A DNA stretch of 37,730 nucleotides from Candidatus Woesearchaeota archaeon (GTDB taxonomy: Archaea; Nanobdellota; Nanobdellia; Woesearchaeales; CG1-02-33-12), in the NCBI GenBank assembly GCA_017609385.1, contig JAFCEA010000004.1:1-37730 (forward strand), given 5' to 3'. Position 1 is the stretch's first letter. The number at the start of each line of letters is the position of its first letter. The translations under genes were made by a program, and so were the position numbers. This document shows positions 31,232 through 37,730 of this stretch, piece after piece. Below the pieces are notes generated by a model, which was not told the origin of the DNA, made no database searches, and was given only the letters and a program-made list of their open reading frames with translations.

Positions 31232-31486
31232 ATGGCAAGCCAAGTATTAGAAGAAAAGTTAAGTTCTGTTCCAGAAAAGGAACAAAAAGATGGAACATAC
31301 CAGCCACCAGATGAATATATGGGTTGTCCAAAAAAAACATACGCAGGACAACCGAAACTAGAGCATGAGAAAACTATGAATGTAATTAATGAAGCAATGG
31401 TCAATGCAGATACAATTGAACTTACACCAACACGAAGATTAGGGCTTGATGCCTGTGGCTGTACAGGAAACGGTTCTTGTAGATGA
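31232..31486 (+). CDS. putative radical-SAM-modified Cys-rich precursor peptide
   Basis: 84 residues: a charged, helical N-terminal part (MASQVLEEKLSSVPEKEQKD), a Pro/Tyr-rich middle with one Cys (C32 in YMGCPKKTY), a second helical stretch and a C-terminal tail DACGCTGNGSCR with Cys at 75, 77 and 83. A long leader with a short Gly/Cys core at the end, next to a SPASM radical SAM enzyme, is the usual layout of a RiPP precursor for thioether (sactipeptide/ranthipeptide-like) or related modification. The peptide gene has its own TATA box. I recognise no named precursor family; no peptidase or exporter is adjacent. Confidence 0.65.
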   Translation: MASQVLEEKLSSVPEKEQKDGTYQPPDEYMGCPKKTYAGQPKLEHEKTMNVINEAMVNADTIELTPTRRLGLDACGCTGNGSCR

Positions 31487-31505
31487 AACTCTTAATCTTT
31501 TTGTA

Positions 31506-31548
31506 TGAAGTGCTGAATACGCGGAGGCGTGTGTTTTCATTCACTTCA
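31506..31548 (+). promoter_or_regulatory. hairpin between peptide and maturase genes
   Basis: TGAAGTG (31506-31512) pairs with CACTTCA (31542-31548), and an inner stem ATACGC/GCGTGT closes a GGAG loop. It could slow transcription or protect the peptide mRNA so that more peptide than enzyme is made, as intercistronic hairpins do in bacterial RiPP operons. Confidence 0.45.
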
Positions 31549-31590
31549 ACTTTGTTATCAAGAATATAAGGAAATTATTGAGAGAGAAGT

Positions 31591-32865
31591 ATGTATAAGG
31601 CTAGCCGGTATAATAATTTTTTTTTGGAAAAAGATTCTATTTTTTTGTTTAATTCATTTAGCAGGGCTTCTATTAAAGTCAAAAAAGCTGAGTTAGGAAA
31701 AGTAAAGGCTATATTAAGAAAAAAAGATCCATGTACAGGAAAAAATAAGAAATATCAGGATATATTGATAAAAAATGGTTTTATTTTATCAGGTAATATC
31801 AATGAAATTGAAATTCTTGAATATTTATATAATGCAAATTATTTCCAAACAGATAAAATCACTGTTGCATTAGTACCAACATTACGATGTAATTTTAAAT
31901 GCCCCTATTGTTTTGAGGCAGGACGCGGAAAAGAAAATAATGAAGTTAAAGACTATTTTGATGTTTTAAAGAAGTTTGCTAATAAAAATTTTTGTAATAA
32001 AAAAAGAGTACATATTAGCTTATTTGGTGGAGAACCTCTTTTAAAAAAAGATGAAATTTTTTCTTATCTAGATTACCTATCAATACAAAGTAAAAAATAT
32101 GGTTATGAGTTAAGTACTGATATTGTAACAAATGGATTCTTATTGGATGAAGATACAGTTAGTGCATTATTAAAGTATAATTGTGTTTCAATTCAAGTTA
32201 CCTTAGATGGTCATAAAGAAACTCACAATAAACTTCGTGTATTACATAATAATGGTAAAACCTTTGACACGATTGTCAATAATTTTACAACAGCAATACG
32301 ATATGCTATTAAAATAAAATCAAATATTCAGTTTGTACTACGAATAAATTTATTAAATCAAAGTGTTGATGATGTTAAGTCAATTTTTAATTTGTTTGAT
32401 AAGGACGAGAGAAAAAAAATAAATATATATTTTAGGCCAATCTATTCAACTAGTCATTGCAATGTATCTAGTAGTAATACAATTTTTGATTTAAAAAAAT
32501 TTTATGATGAAGCAAATAAGTATGGATTTAGTATACTTAAAAGTACTTATTATCTACAATATTGTGAATCAGATGGAGGAATTAATTTTTTTTATGTTAC
32601 CCCTGATTTAAAAATATGGAAATGCATAAACGAATCGACAGAAACAGCTGATATTGGCTATATTGATAAAACAGGTACTACACAACTAAATTCAATGCAT
32701 ATAGCAAAGTGGTATCAAAAATCAAATCCTTTCAAGGATGAAAAATGCCGGAAGTGTTATTATTTACCAGTATGTTATGGTGGGTGTCCTCTTCATTATA
32801 TTAAAACAGGAAAACGGAGATGTACAAGTAAAGATATGACTATAACTCCTTATTTTTATTCGTGA
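31591..32865 (+). CDS. radical SAM/SPASM peptide maturase
   Basis: 424 residues. The N-terminal ~90 residues (RYNNFFLEKDSIFLFNS…) resemble the peptide-binding entry domain of SPASM maturases. The radical SAM cluster motif is C100-NFK-C104-PY-C107, followed by GGEPLL. The SPASM domain has all seven cysteines: C325 and C345 (CX19C), then C386-X2-C389-X5-C395-X3-C399 and C411, for two auxiliary 4Fe-4S clusters. Such enzymes use SAM radicals to install thioether or carbon-carbon links on peptides; the adjacent Cys-rich peptide is the likely substrate. Many arginines use CGA/CGT/CGG, unlike the AGA/AGG of nearby genes, which suggests transfer. Confidence 0.88.
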   Translation: MYKASRYNNFFLEKDSIFLFNSFSRASIKVKKAELGKVKAILRKKDPCTGKNKKYQDILIKNGFILSGNINEIEILEYLYNANYFQTDKITVALVPTLRCNFKCPYCFEAGRGKENNEVKDYFDVLKKFANKNFCNKKRVHISLFGGEPLLKKDEIFSYLDYLSIQSKKYGYELSTDIVTNGFLLDEDTVSALLKYNCVSIQVTLDGHKETHNKLRVLHNNGKTFDTIVNNFTTAIRYAIKIKSNIQFVLRINLLNQSVDDVKSIFNLFDKDERKKINIYFRPIYSTSHCNVSSSNTIFDLKKFYDEANKYGFSILKSTYYLQYCESDGGINFFYVTPDLKIWKCINESTETADIGYIDKTGTTQLNSMHIAKWYQKSNPFKDEKCRKCYYLPVCYGGCPLHYIKTGKRRCTSKDMTITPYFYS

Positions 32866-33109
32866 GAATCAATAACACTTAACGTGTATCTGAAGTCCTG
32901 AACAAGCGAGCAATTTGGATGGAGTAGCGAAGATGAAGCACACCCACATATTAAAATGGAGTTCTTTGTTTACATTATTGAAAACTTGTGCTCATGAATT
33001 GAAGCTGTTTAGACTTTGTTATAAGCAGTTGCTAAGTAATTGATTTCTTTTTTTTGTTTAGTCGTCTAAGCGAAGCCAAGCCCCTTGTATTGATGTCAAT
33101 AATAGAACC
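32866..33109. other. non-coding stretch after the maturase gene
   Basis: No gene is supported. Bases 32889-32905 (TCTGAAGTCCTGAACAAG) and 33014-33025 (GACTTTGTTATA) loosely echo the peptide-maturase spacer (TATGAAGTGCTGAATACG and AACTTTGTTATC), so this may be a decayed second copy of that spacer. The stretch ends where rad50-like sequence begins. Confidence 0.35.
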
Positions 33110-33323
33110 CCTTTTTTCTAGTTGATTTATGTTTTCTTTTTTCCTTAACAACAGACTCTGCTGTATTTATCCTTGGTTTTATCTCATCTATTTTTGTTAT
33201 TACATTCCTTAACTCATCATTTCTTTGCTTTTTCTGCATTTTTTTCTTCAAGGTCAGAAACTATCCAACTAAATTCCTTTGTTTTCTCTTTTATTTCTCT
33301 TATTATAATTTGACTATTTTCCC
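33110..33323 (-). pseudogene. duplicated fragment of rad50 coiled-coil coding sequence
   Basis: This stretch matches rad50 positions about 30024-30239 (for example AACAACAGA.TC.GCTG, GGTTTTATCTCATCTA, AATTCCTTTGTTTTCTC), with scattered changes and small indels. At its end the match jumps from the rad50 body to the rad50 upstream region through the shared TTTTCCC/TTTCCCA, so about 540 bases of the 5' part of rad50 are missing. No start or catalytic part remains; it is a relic. Confidence 0.85.
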
Positions 33324-33400
33324 AAGTTTTTATATTTAATTAAACTAAAAACCATATATCATAAAAATTACTACTCCTAAATAGAAAAATATTTAAGCAA
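33319..33400. repeat. rad50 upstream region, copy B
   Basis: Near-repeat of 30783-30870. Its AAAATATTTAAG TATA-like box is centred about 27 bases before ATG 33421, so the duplicate still drives a gene. Confidence 0.75.
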
Positions 33401-33420
33401 GTGATGTTATTTCTTGAAAA

Positions 33421-33735
33421 ATGGGAGAATATAAAGGTATTTTAGATACAGAACTATATCAATTTGCCTGTTGCTCATATAAAAAATATAGGGAATATGC
33501 CAGTAATTTAACTGAGGAAAACAAAGAAAAATGTTGGAAGATATATAATTCCCTTAAAGGGATTAGTCCCGGGCTCTTAGATAGAGAAAATATTGTTCAA
33601 AAAATTGAGGAAATCCAGAAAAATAAAAAATTTAATTTAAATATAAGACAGAAAAAAGGATATTATTCAATAGATGTTCAAATGCAGGATTTGAATATAG
33701 AGATTGCGCATTTTGAGGCTGTTAAGTTTAAATAG
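33421..33735 (+). CDS. small hypothetical protein
   Basis: 104 residues, with a helical N-terminal half (CCSYKKYREYASNLTEENKEKCWKIYNSL) and a C-terminal half that may be beta-rich. I recognise no family. The TATA box in the duplicated segment is at the right distance for a leaderless transcript starting at this ATG, which supports the start. The 33749 gene follows after 13 bases and is probably co-transcribed. There is no equivalent of this gene next to the paralogue at 30922, so the two duplicated loci differ in content. Confidence 0.55.
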   Translation: MGEYKGILDTELYQFACCSYKKYREYASNLTEENKEKCWKIYNSLKGISPGLLDRENIVQKIEEIQKNKKFNLNIRQKKGYYSIDVQMQDLNIEIAHFEAVKFK

Positions 33736-33748
33736 TGAGGAAGAAAAA

Positions 33749-33979
33749 ATGAAGACAAGAAAAATAGAAGAAATATTAAGCGGGGAAATTATAAATATAA
33801 CAGAGAAAGAAAATTGTATTCATATATTAGTTAAGGTTTCTGAAGGTGAGTCACTAGTGATTCATTACAATGGCTATAACCCATTGTTTAACAAAAAAAT
33901 AATTGGTAAGGACATTATCTACGCAAAAGATAATAAATTGTATGTTGGAGACCATAACAAATACGTTGAAATAAATTAA
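33749..33979 (+). CDS. small protein, paralogue of the 30922 gene
   Basis: 76 residues from ATG 33749 (MKTRKIEEILSGEI), chosen over the track start 33704, which lies inside the previous gene, because GTGAGGAAG precedes it. It aligns with the 65-residue protein at 30922-31119 and extends past it by YVGDHNKYVEIN. Predicted beta-rich. The pair sits behind two copies of the same rad50-upstream promoter segment, so the genes duplicated along with it. Confidence 0.65.
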   Translation: MKTRKIEEILSGEIINITEKENCIHILVKVSEGESLVIHYNGYNPLFNKKIIGKDIIYAKDNKLYVGDHNKYVEIN

Positions 33980-34037
33980 CTTAAAAAATATTTTTTCTAA
34001 ACACAAATTTTTTAAATAATCTGCTTTTATATTTCTA

Positions 34038-34883
34038 TTGATGATAGTTGAAACGCTTCTGGAAACACTAAAAATCCTTGTTATAGTCTTTGTATTAATG
34101 GTTATTGTTGAATTTTTTGAGTTAAAATATGGGAATAAGATTAGGAAGAATATCACAAAAAAGCCATTAACCCAATATGGTTTATCATCTTTGCTGGGAG
34201 TTACACCTGGTTGTTTTGGTGCATTCTTTATTGTTTCATCTTATGCGCATGGCATTGTTGGCTTTGGTGCTTTGACTGCAGTTATGATTGCAACAGCAGG
34301 AGATGAGGCCTTTATTATGCTTGCAAAAATACCTGGAACTGCATTATTGATATTTTTCCTCTGCCTTATTCTTGGAGTTATTGCCGGCTTTTTAGCTGAC
34401 AAGCTTATTAAAAAAACAAAATTAAAAATATCCAGACCATGCGAGATTAAGATTCATAAAAAGCAGGATCTGCAGGGAAAATCATTTTTTACTCATTTTT
34501 TAAAAAAGCATGTTTATGGCCACATAATCAAAGAGCACATACCAAGATTATTTCTGTGGCTTTTCTTTACAATGTTAATAATAAACTCCTTAATGCTGAG
34601 ATTTGATATTGGATCAATACTGCCGCAAAATAAATTAGCATTAATATTTATAGCTGCCTTGGTTGGAATAATTCCTGTTTCAGGCCCGCATATTGTTTTT
34701 GTTTTATTATTTGCCCAGGGCATAATCCCATTTTCAGTATTGCTAGTAAGCTCAATAGTCCAGGACGGCCACGGCCTCCTGCCCTTGTTATCTTATTCTG
34801 TAAAAGATACATTTTATGTGAAGATATTTAATGTCTTGTTTGGCTTAGGAATAGGCTTAATACTTCTTGCTATTGGAATTTAA
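34038..34883 (+). CDS. polytopic permease, putative metal/arsenic exporter family
   Basis: 281 residues with about eight membrane segments. The two half-motifs TPGCFGAFFIVSSYAHG with TAGDEAFIMLAKIP, and IPVSGPHIVFVLLFAQGIIPFSVLLVSSIVQDGHGLLPLL, match the putative 10-TM heavy-metal exporter (ArsP-2/putative Mn transporter) families in which G-D-E/D-G-H motifs recur. A central cytoplasmic loop (about 125-155) is Lys/His-rich (KIHKKQDLQGK) and could bind metal. It is a single gene after the small-protein pair. Substrate is not known. Confidence 0.65.
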   Translation: MMIVETLLETLKILVIVFVLMVIVEFFELKYGNKIRKNITKKPLTQYGLSSLLGVTPGCFGAFFIVSSYAHGIVGFGALTAVMIATAGDEAFIMLAKIPGTALLIFFLCLILGVIAGFLADKLIKKTKLKISRPCEIKIHKKQDLQGKSFFTHFLKKHVYGHIIKEHIPRLFLWLFFTMLIINSLMLRFDIGSILPQNKLALIFIAALVGIIPVSGPHIVFVLLFAQGIIPFSVLLVSSIVQDGHGLLPLLSYSVKDTFYVKIFNVLFGLGIGLILLAIGI

Positions 34884-34912
34884 CTGAAAAATAAAAGAAA
34901 TTGCTGATTTAC

Positions 34913-35779
34913 TTACCTTTTTATGAATGAAGCAGCACCTAAAATAGCAGCATCCTCTAACCTGCCCTTAATAATTATTGGGTTTTTATTTACATAGACC
35001 CTTTCTTTGACTGTTTTTTTCATGTTTTTTGAGAAAAATTTCCAAGCATTTGAAATACCGCCGCCAATAATTATAACATCAGGATCAAAAATATTTACAA
35101 AATTTGCAACAGCAATACCAAGATAAAAACCCATTTTTTCAAAAACTTTTATTGCTTTTTTGTTTCCCTTTAATGCAAGTTTATAGGCATCTAAAGGAGT
35201 TTTTGCCTTTAGGCCTTTTGCAAGCCTCATAATTCCTCTGGCGCTTATGTATTCTTCAAGACAGCCCCTATTTCCACATTTGCTTCTTGTTCCATCAAAT
35301 TTTATTGTCATATGACCAAGCTCTCCTGCATTAATTCTTCCATGAAATATTTTTTTATTAACAACAATCCCTCCTCCAACACCTGTGCCAATGGTTAGTC
35401 CAATAACACAGTTATGTTTTTTTCCACTGCCATAAAGAGCTTCTCCAAGAGTAAAGCAGTTAGCATCATTATCAACAAACACTGGAACCTTGAATTTTTT
35501 CTCTAATATTTTTTTTAGATTAACTTTTTTAAATGGAATATTCTTTGGGTTTATGATAAGGCCTTTTCTATAATCCAATGGTCCTGGAGAGCCTATCCCA
35601 ATTCCTACTACCTCTTTTGTCATTACATTGTTGATGGCCTTAACAAGATTTTTTATAACAATATTTTTTCCTTTGTTTGGCTCTGTTTTTACCTCTACCT
35701 TTTTAATCACTTTACCACCAAGAACTAATCCAGCCCTTATGTTAGTTCCTCCCAAGTCAACTCCAATAGTATATTTCAT
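34913..35779 (-). CDS. ROK-family sugar kinase (glucokinase-like)
   Basis: 288 residues. The phosphate loop is DLGGTNIRAG, the catalytic region VDNDANCFTLGEALYG, the second phosphate loop IGTGVGGGIV, and the ROK zinc site GH…CGNRGCLEEYISARG. ROK kinases phosphorylate glucose, N-acetylmannosamine or related sugars with ATP in the cytoplasm. It lies about 57 bases after the PGI/PMI gene on the same strand, making a short sugar-phosphate operon that feeds glucose 6-phosphate to the isomerase. Exact sugar cannot be read from the motifs. Confidence 0.88.
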   Translation of the reverse strand: MKYTIGVDLGGTNIRAGLVLGGKVIKKVEVKTEPNKGKNIVIKNLVKAINNVMTKEVVGIGIGSPGPLDYRKGLIINPKNIPFKKVNLKKILEKKFKVPVFVDNDANCFTLGEALYGSGKKHNCVIGLTIGTGVGGGIVVNKKIFHGRINAGELGHMTIKFDGTRSKCGNRGCLEEYISARGIMRLAKGLKAKTPLDAYKLALKGNKKAIKVFEKMGFYLGIAVANFVNIFDPDVIIIGGGISNAWKFFSKNMKKTVKERVYVNKNPIIIKGRLEDAAILGAASFIKR

Positions 35780-35836
35780 TTTCTAAAGTATTTTTTTAAG
35801 GTCTCTTATTTTGTTTATATAATAATCAATATAAGA

Positions 35837-36820
35837 TCACAACCCTTTTTTTAGCTCTTCAATCACCTCAACCGGTGTTGGGTCTGTGCCATACTTTAAT
35901 GCCAGGTAATAAGATGTTAGGTCACCAAGATAGATTGCTGAGAACAGCTTTGTTAAAAAACATTCTCCTTTAATAACCATCTCAGTTACATTAATGCCTG
36001 CCTCTGAGATAAGCCTTTTTGTTATATCAATTCTTTTCTTTACTTTAACATAATCATCATCATCTTTTATTATTATTACATGATACCCGGCCTTTATGTT
36101 GCCATATCCAACAAGCTCATTATGGTCTAATTCAGGAAATACATGACAGAATGCATGAACCTTTGCATTCTCATTAAACTGTGTTTTCCATCTGTATGCA
36201 ACAACACCCATTCTTTCTGAGGTATATATCAATGGTATTTTTTCAACAAGCTTTTCAGCAAGGTCCTGTGCCCTTTCCTTGAATTTAGGGTTTTTTAATG
36301 TCTTAATTGTCTTTTTTATATCCTCTACTGGATTATCAATGAAGTGTGAGTTATATAGCACAGTCAGCATAGGGAAGAACAAATAGGCAAGGGCTGCCCT
36401 TGGCTGAAATCCTTTTGGAATAATAATGCATGGTATTTTGCTTATTTTTGAGAGCTCTTCTAATTTTCCTCCAGTTGTTATGACTACCATGTTCATATTC
36501 TTTCTCTGAGCTGTTCTATAAGCAGAGATTGTTTCTTCTGTGTTCCCTGAGTATGATAGAATAAACAAAAGAGTTTCTTTTCCAACAAGTTCAGGCAGAA
36601 AATAATTTCTGTTAACCCTTACATCAATCTTATCTTTAAGATATGCCTTTAAAATATCTCCTGATACAGCGCTGCCTCCCATTCCAGCAACCATAATCCT
36701 CTTTATTGGCTCTGTTACCTTAACATCCTTTGCAAGCTTTACAGCCTCTGCTATTTGCTCAGGAATGCTTTCTAGAACTTCGATCATATTGGATTTATCT
36801 GTTTGATTGGTTTCATCCAT
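35837..36820 (-). CDS. bifunctional phosphoglucose/phosphomannose isomerase
   Basis: About 327 residues. Two SIS domains: MAGMGGSAVSGDIL and LSYSGNTEETISAYRTA mark the first, and the C-terminal half carries FPELDHNELVGYG, with the Glu/His pair of the PGI/PMI family. It interconverts glucose 6-phosphate or mannose 6-phosphate with fructose 6-phosphate. The track starts at GTG 36829; I prefer ATG 36820 (MDETNQ), because GGTGG just upstream acts as its ribosome-binding site. The ROK kinase follows. Confidence 0.9.
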   Translation of the reverse strand: MDETNQTDKSNMIEVLESIPEQIAEAVKLAKDVKVTEPIKRIMVAGMGGSAVSGDILKAYLKDKIDVRVNRNYFLPELVGKETLLFILSYSGNTEETISAYRTAQRKNMNMVVITTGGKLEELSKISKIPCIIIPKGFQPRAALAYLFFPMLTVLYNSHFIDNPVEDIKKTIKTLKNPKFKERAQDLAEKLVEKIPLIYTSERMGVVAYRWKTQFNENAKVHAFCHVFPELDHNELVGYGNIKAGYHVIIIKDDDDYVKVKKRIDITKRLISEAGINVTEMVIKGECFLTKLFSAIYLGDLTSYYLALKYGTDPTPVEVIEELKKGL

Positions 36821-36919
36821 ATATACCACCCATCATAATACTTATTTGACTATTATTTATAGTTTTCTAAAAACAGTTAAGAGAAAACTTTTTAAACAAA
36901 CTAAAACTCCTGTTCTAAA

Positions 36920-36970
36920 ATGGATGTGGGCAGTTGCTTGCCTGAACTAAAACAAAATAATGGAGGCTAA
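36920..36970 (+). other. possible 16-codon upstream ORF before eL15
   Basis: ATG 36920 opens MDVGSCLPELKQNNGG and stops (TAA) two bases before the eL15 ATG; its last codons are the GGAGG ribosome-binding site of eL15. GGGCA…TGCC inside it can form a small hairpin. It may be chance, or a leader that couples eL15 translation. Confidence 0.25.
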
Positions 36971-36972
36971 AA

Positions 36973-37434
36973 ATGAGTTTATACAAATATGTGAGAATGC
37001 TTTGGAAAAGCCCAAAAAAGAATTTAAAGGGAATCTGGTCAAAAAGGCTTATTGAGTGGAGAAAAGAGCCAGTAACAATAAGGATTGAAAGGCCAACAAG
37101 AATTGATGCTGCTCGTTCTTTGGGTTATAAGGCAAAGCAGGGATATGTTGTTGTAAGGCAAAGGCTTATTCGTGGTGGAAGGCAAAGGCCCGATATAAAA
37201 AAAGGAAGAAGGCCAAAGCACAGCACACAAAGAAAAGTTCTTTCAAAAAACTATCAGCAGATAGCTGAAGAGAGAGTAAACAAAAAATACAAGAACTGCG
37301 AAGTCTTAAATTCTTATTATGTTGGGAAAGACGGCAAACATTTCTGGTATGAAGTGATTTTAGTAGATAAATCACACCCTTCAATAATAGCTGATAAAAG
37401 GATAAGCTGGAAGGAAAGGGCGCTGAAAAAGTAA
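36973..37434 (+). CDS. rpl15e: 50S ribosomal protein eL15
   Basis: 153 residues. MSLYKYVRMLWKSP, ERPTRIDAARSLGYKAKQGYVVVRQRLIRGGRQRPDIKKGRRPKH and CEVLNSYYVGKDGKHFWYEVILVD are diagnostic. It is shorter than the roughly 190 residues usual in archaea, missing most of the basic C-terminal extension after ISWKERALKK, in line with a reduced genome. TGGAGG precedes the ATG by 7 bases. Confidence 0.96.
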   Translation: MSLYKYVRMLWKSPKKNLKGIWSKRLIEWRKEPVTIRIERPTRIDAARSLGYKAKQGYVVVRQRLIRGGRQRPDIKKGRRPKHSTQRKVLSKNYQQIAEERVNKKYKNCEVLNSYYVGKDGKHFWYEVILVDKSHPSIIADKRISWKERALKK

Positions 37435-37730
37435 GAAGCAAGCCAAATCAAAAGAAAAGAAGGATTTAATTCGAAACCTTTATAAATTTTAATCTTTTTA
37501 TTCTTTGCGGAAAAGAAGGGACTTTAGAGAAAGTAAAGCCAATGCAGAAGATAATAGATGAAGTTATTGATGAGATGGACTCATAATTAAACCAACATAT
37601 AATTAGTCTAATAGTTTTATATGCTCTGGCTTGGTAAGAAATTCCTCTTTCTTTAGGTCTTCGATAAATTCCCTTAAAAAATCAAAACATTTATATAAGA
37701 CCTATTACAATTATGTTATATATGTTACAA
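37435..37730. other. intergenic region at the right edge
   Basis: No supported gene. A short plus-strand stretch (37500-37586) reads …CGKEGTLEKVKPMQKIIDEVIDEMDS-stop without a start codon, and a minus-strand stretch (about 37607-37690) reads DFLREFIEDLKKEEF…-stop, also without a start; both look like ends of decayed genes. TTTATATAAG near 37690 may be a promoter for a gene outside the window. Confidence 0.3.

Noticed and set aside
32979-33040. Short ORF MEFFVYIIENLCS after the maturase as a second peptide
   Set aside because: Only 13 codons, no ribosome-binding site, no similarity to the 84-aa peptide.
37500-37690. Two short open stretches at the right edge as genes
   Set aside because: Neither has a start codon or recognisable domain; noted only as possible gene remnants.

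Overview
The window is archaeal. It encodes a 70-residue histone, a eukaryote-like multi-subunit RNA polymerase with split largest and second-largest subunits (A'/A'' and B'/B''), EF-1A and EF-2, ribosomal proteins of the archaeal/eukaryotic type (eL8, eL15, eL24, eL30, eS28), an archaeal NusA, Rad50, and tRNAs whose introns sit in bulge-helix-bulge (BHB) folds. The low GC content, compact genes and small protein sizes suggest a DPANN-type archaeon (Woesearchaeota/Pacearchaeota-like). That placement is inference; no rRNA is present to test it.

Layout. 1-5.4 kb: the end of a probable superoxide reductase, an Ogg-type DNA glycosylase, the histone, an unrecognised GT-B-like protein, tRNA-Ala, a DUF362 ferredoxin-like protein, a HIT protein, tRNA-Met and tRNA-Ser(CGA) converging, and a methyltransferase. 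5.4-11.2 kb (minus strand): tRNA-Ser(GGA) and tRNA-Glu in tandem, then a translation block eL8-eS28-eL24-Ndk-EF-2, EF-1A, uS10. 11.2-17.4 kb: a small zinc-ribbon gene missed by the ORF track, a degenerate UppS-like protein, a prepilin peptidase, an XRE-CBS regulator, a phosphoesterase next to an Lhr-type helicase, and a small orphan. 17.5-25.9 kb (minus): the transcription operon rpoH-rpoB''-rpoB'-rpoA'-rpoA''-eL30-nusA-uS12. 25.9-28.3 kb: tRNA-Lys, -Asp, -Tyr, a membrane-anchored Ig-like protein, tRNA-Pro. 28.3-34 kb: rad50, then an accessory island holding a Cys-rich peptide and a radical SAM/SPASM maturase, flanked by a duplicated rad50/promoter segment and two paralogous small proteins. 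34-37.7 kb: a metal-type permease, a ROK sugar kinase, phosphoglucose/phosphomannose isomerase and eL15.

Two things stand out. First, eight of nine tRNA genes are interrupted, and four of them (Glu, Ser-GGA, Asp, Pro) carry an intron inside the T-loop between positions 59 and 60; for Glu, Ser and Asp I can fold a canonical BHB (4-bp helix, two 3-nt bulges) by hand. The Glu, Ser and Pro introns share sequence modules (including a 28-nt identical block between Ser and Pro), and a free copy of the Glu-type 62-nt module lies just outside tRNA-Pro, so these look like members of a spreading intron family. tRNA-Pro carries both an anticodon-loop and a T-loop intron. Second, the island at about 30.8-33.4 kb is a minimal RiPP-like locus: an 84-residue peptide ending in a CxCx5C tail next to a seven-Cys SPASM radical SAM enzyme, with CGN arginine codons unlike its neighbours, placed between two diverged copies of a rad50-derived segment.
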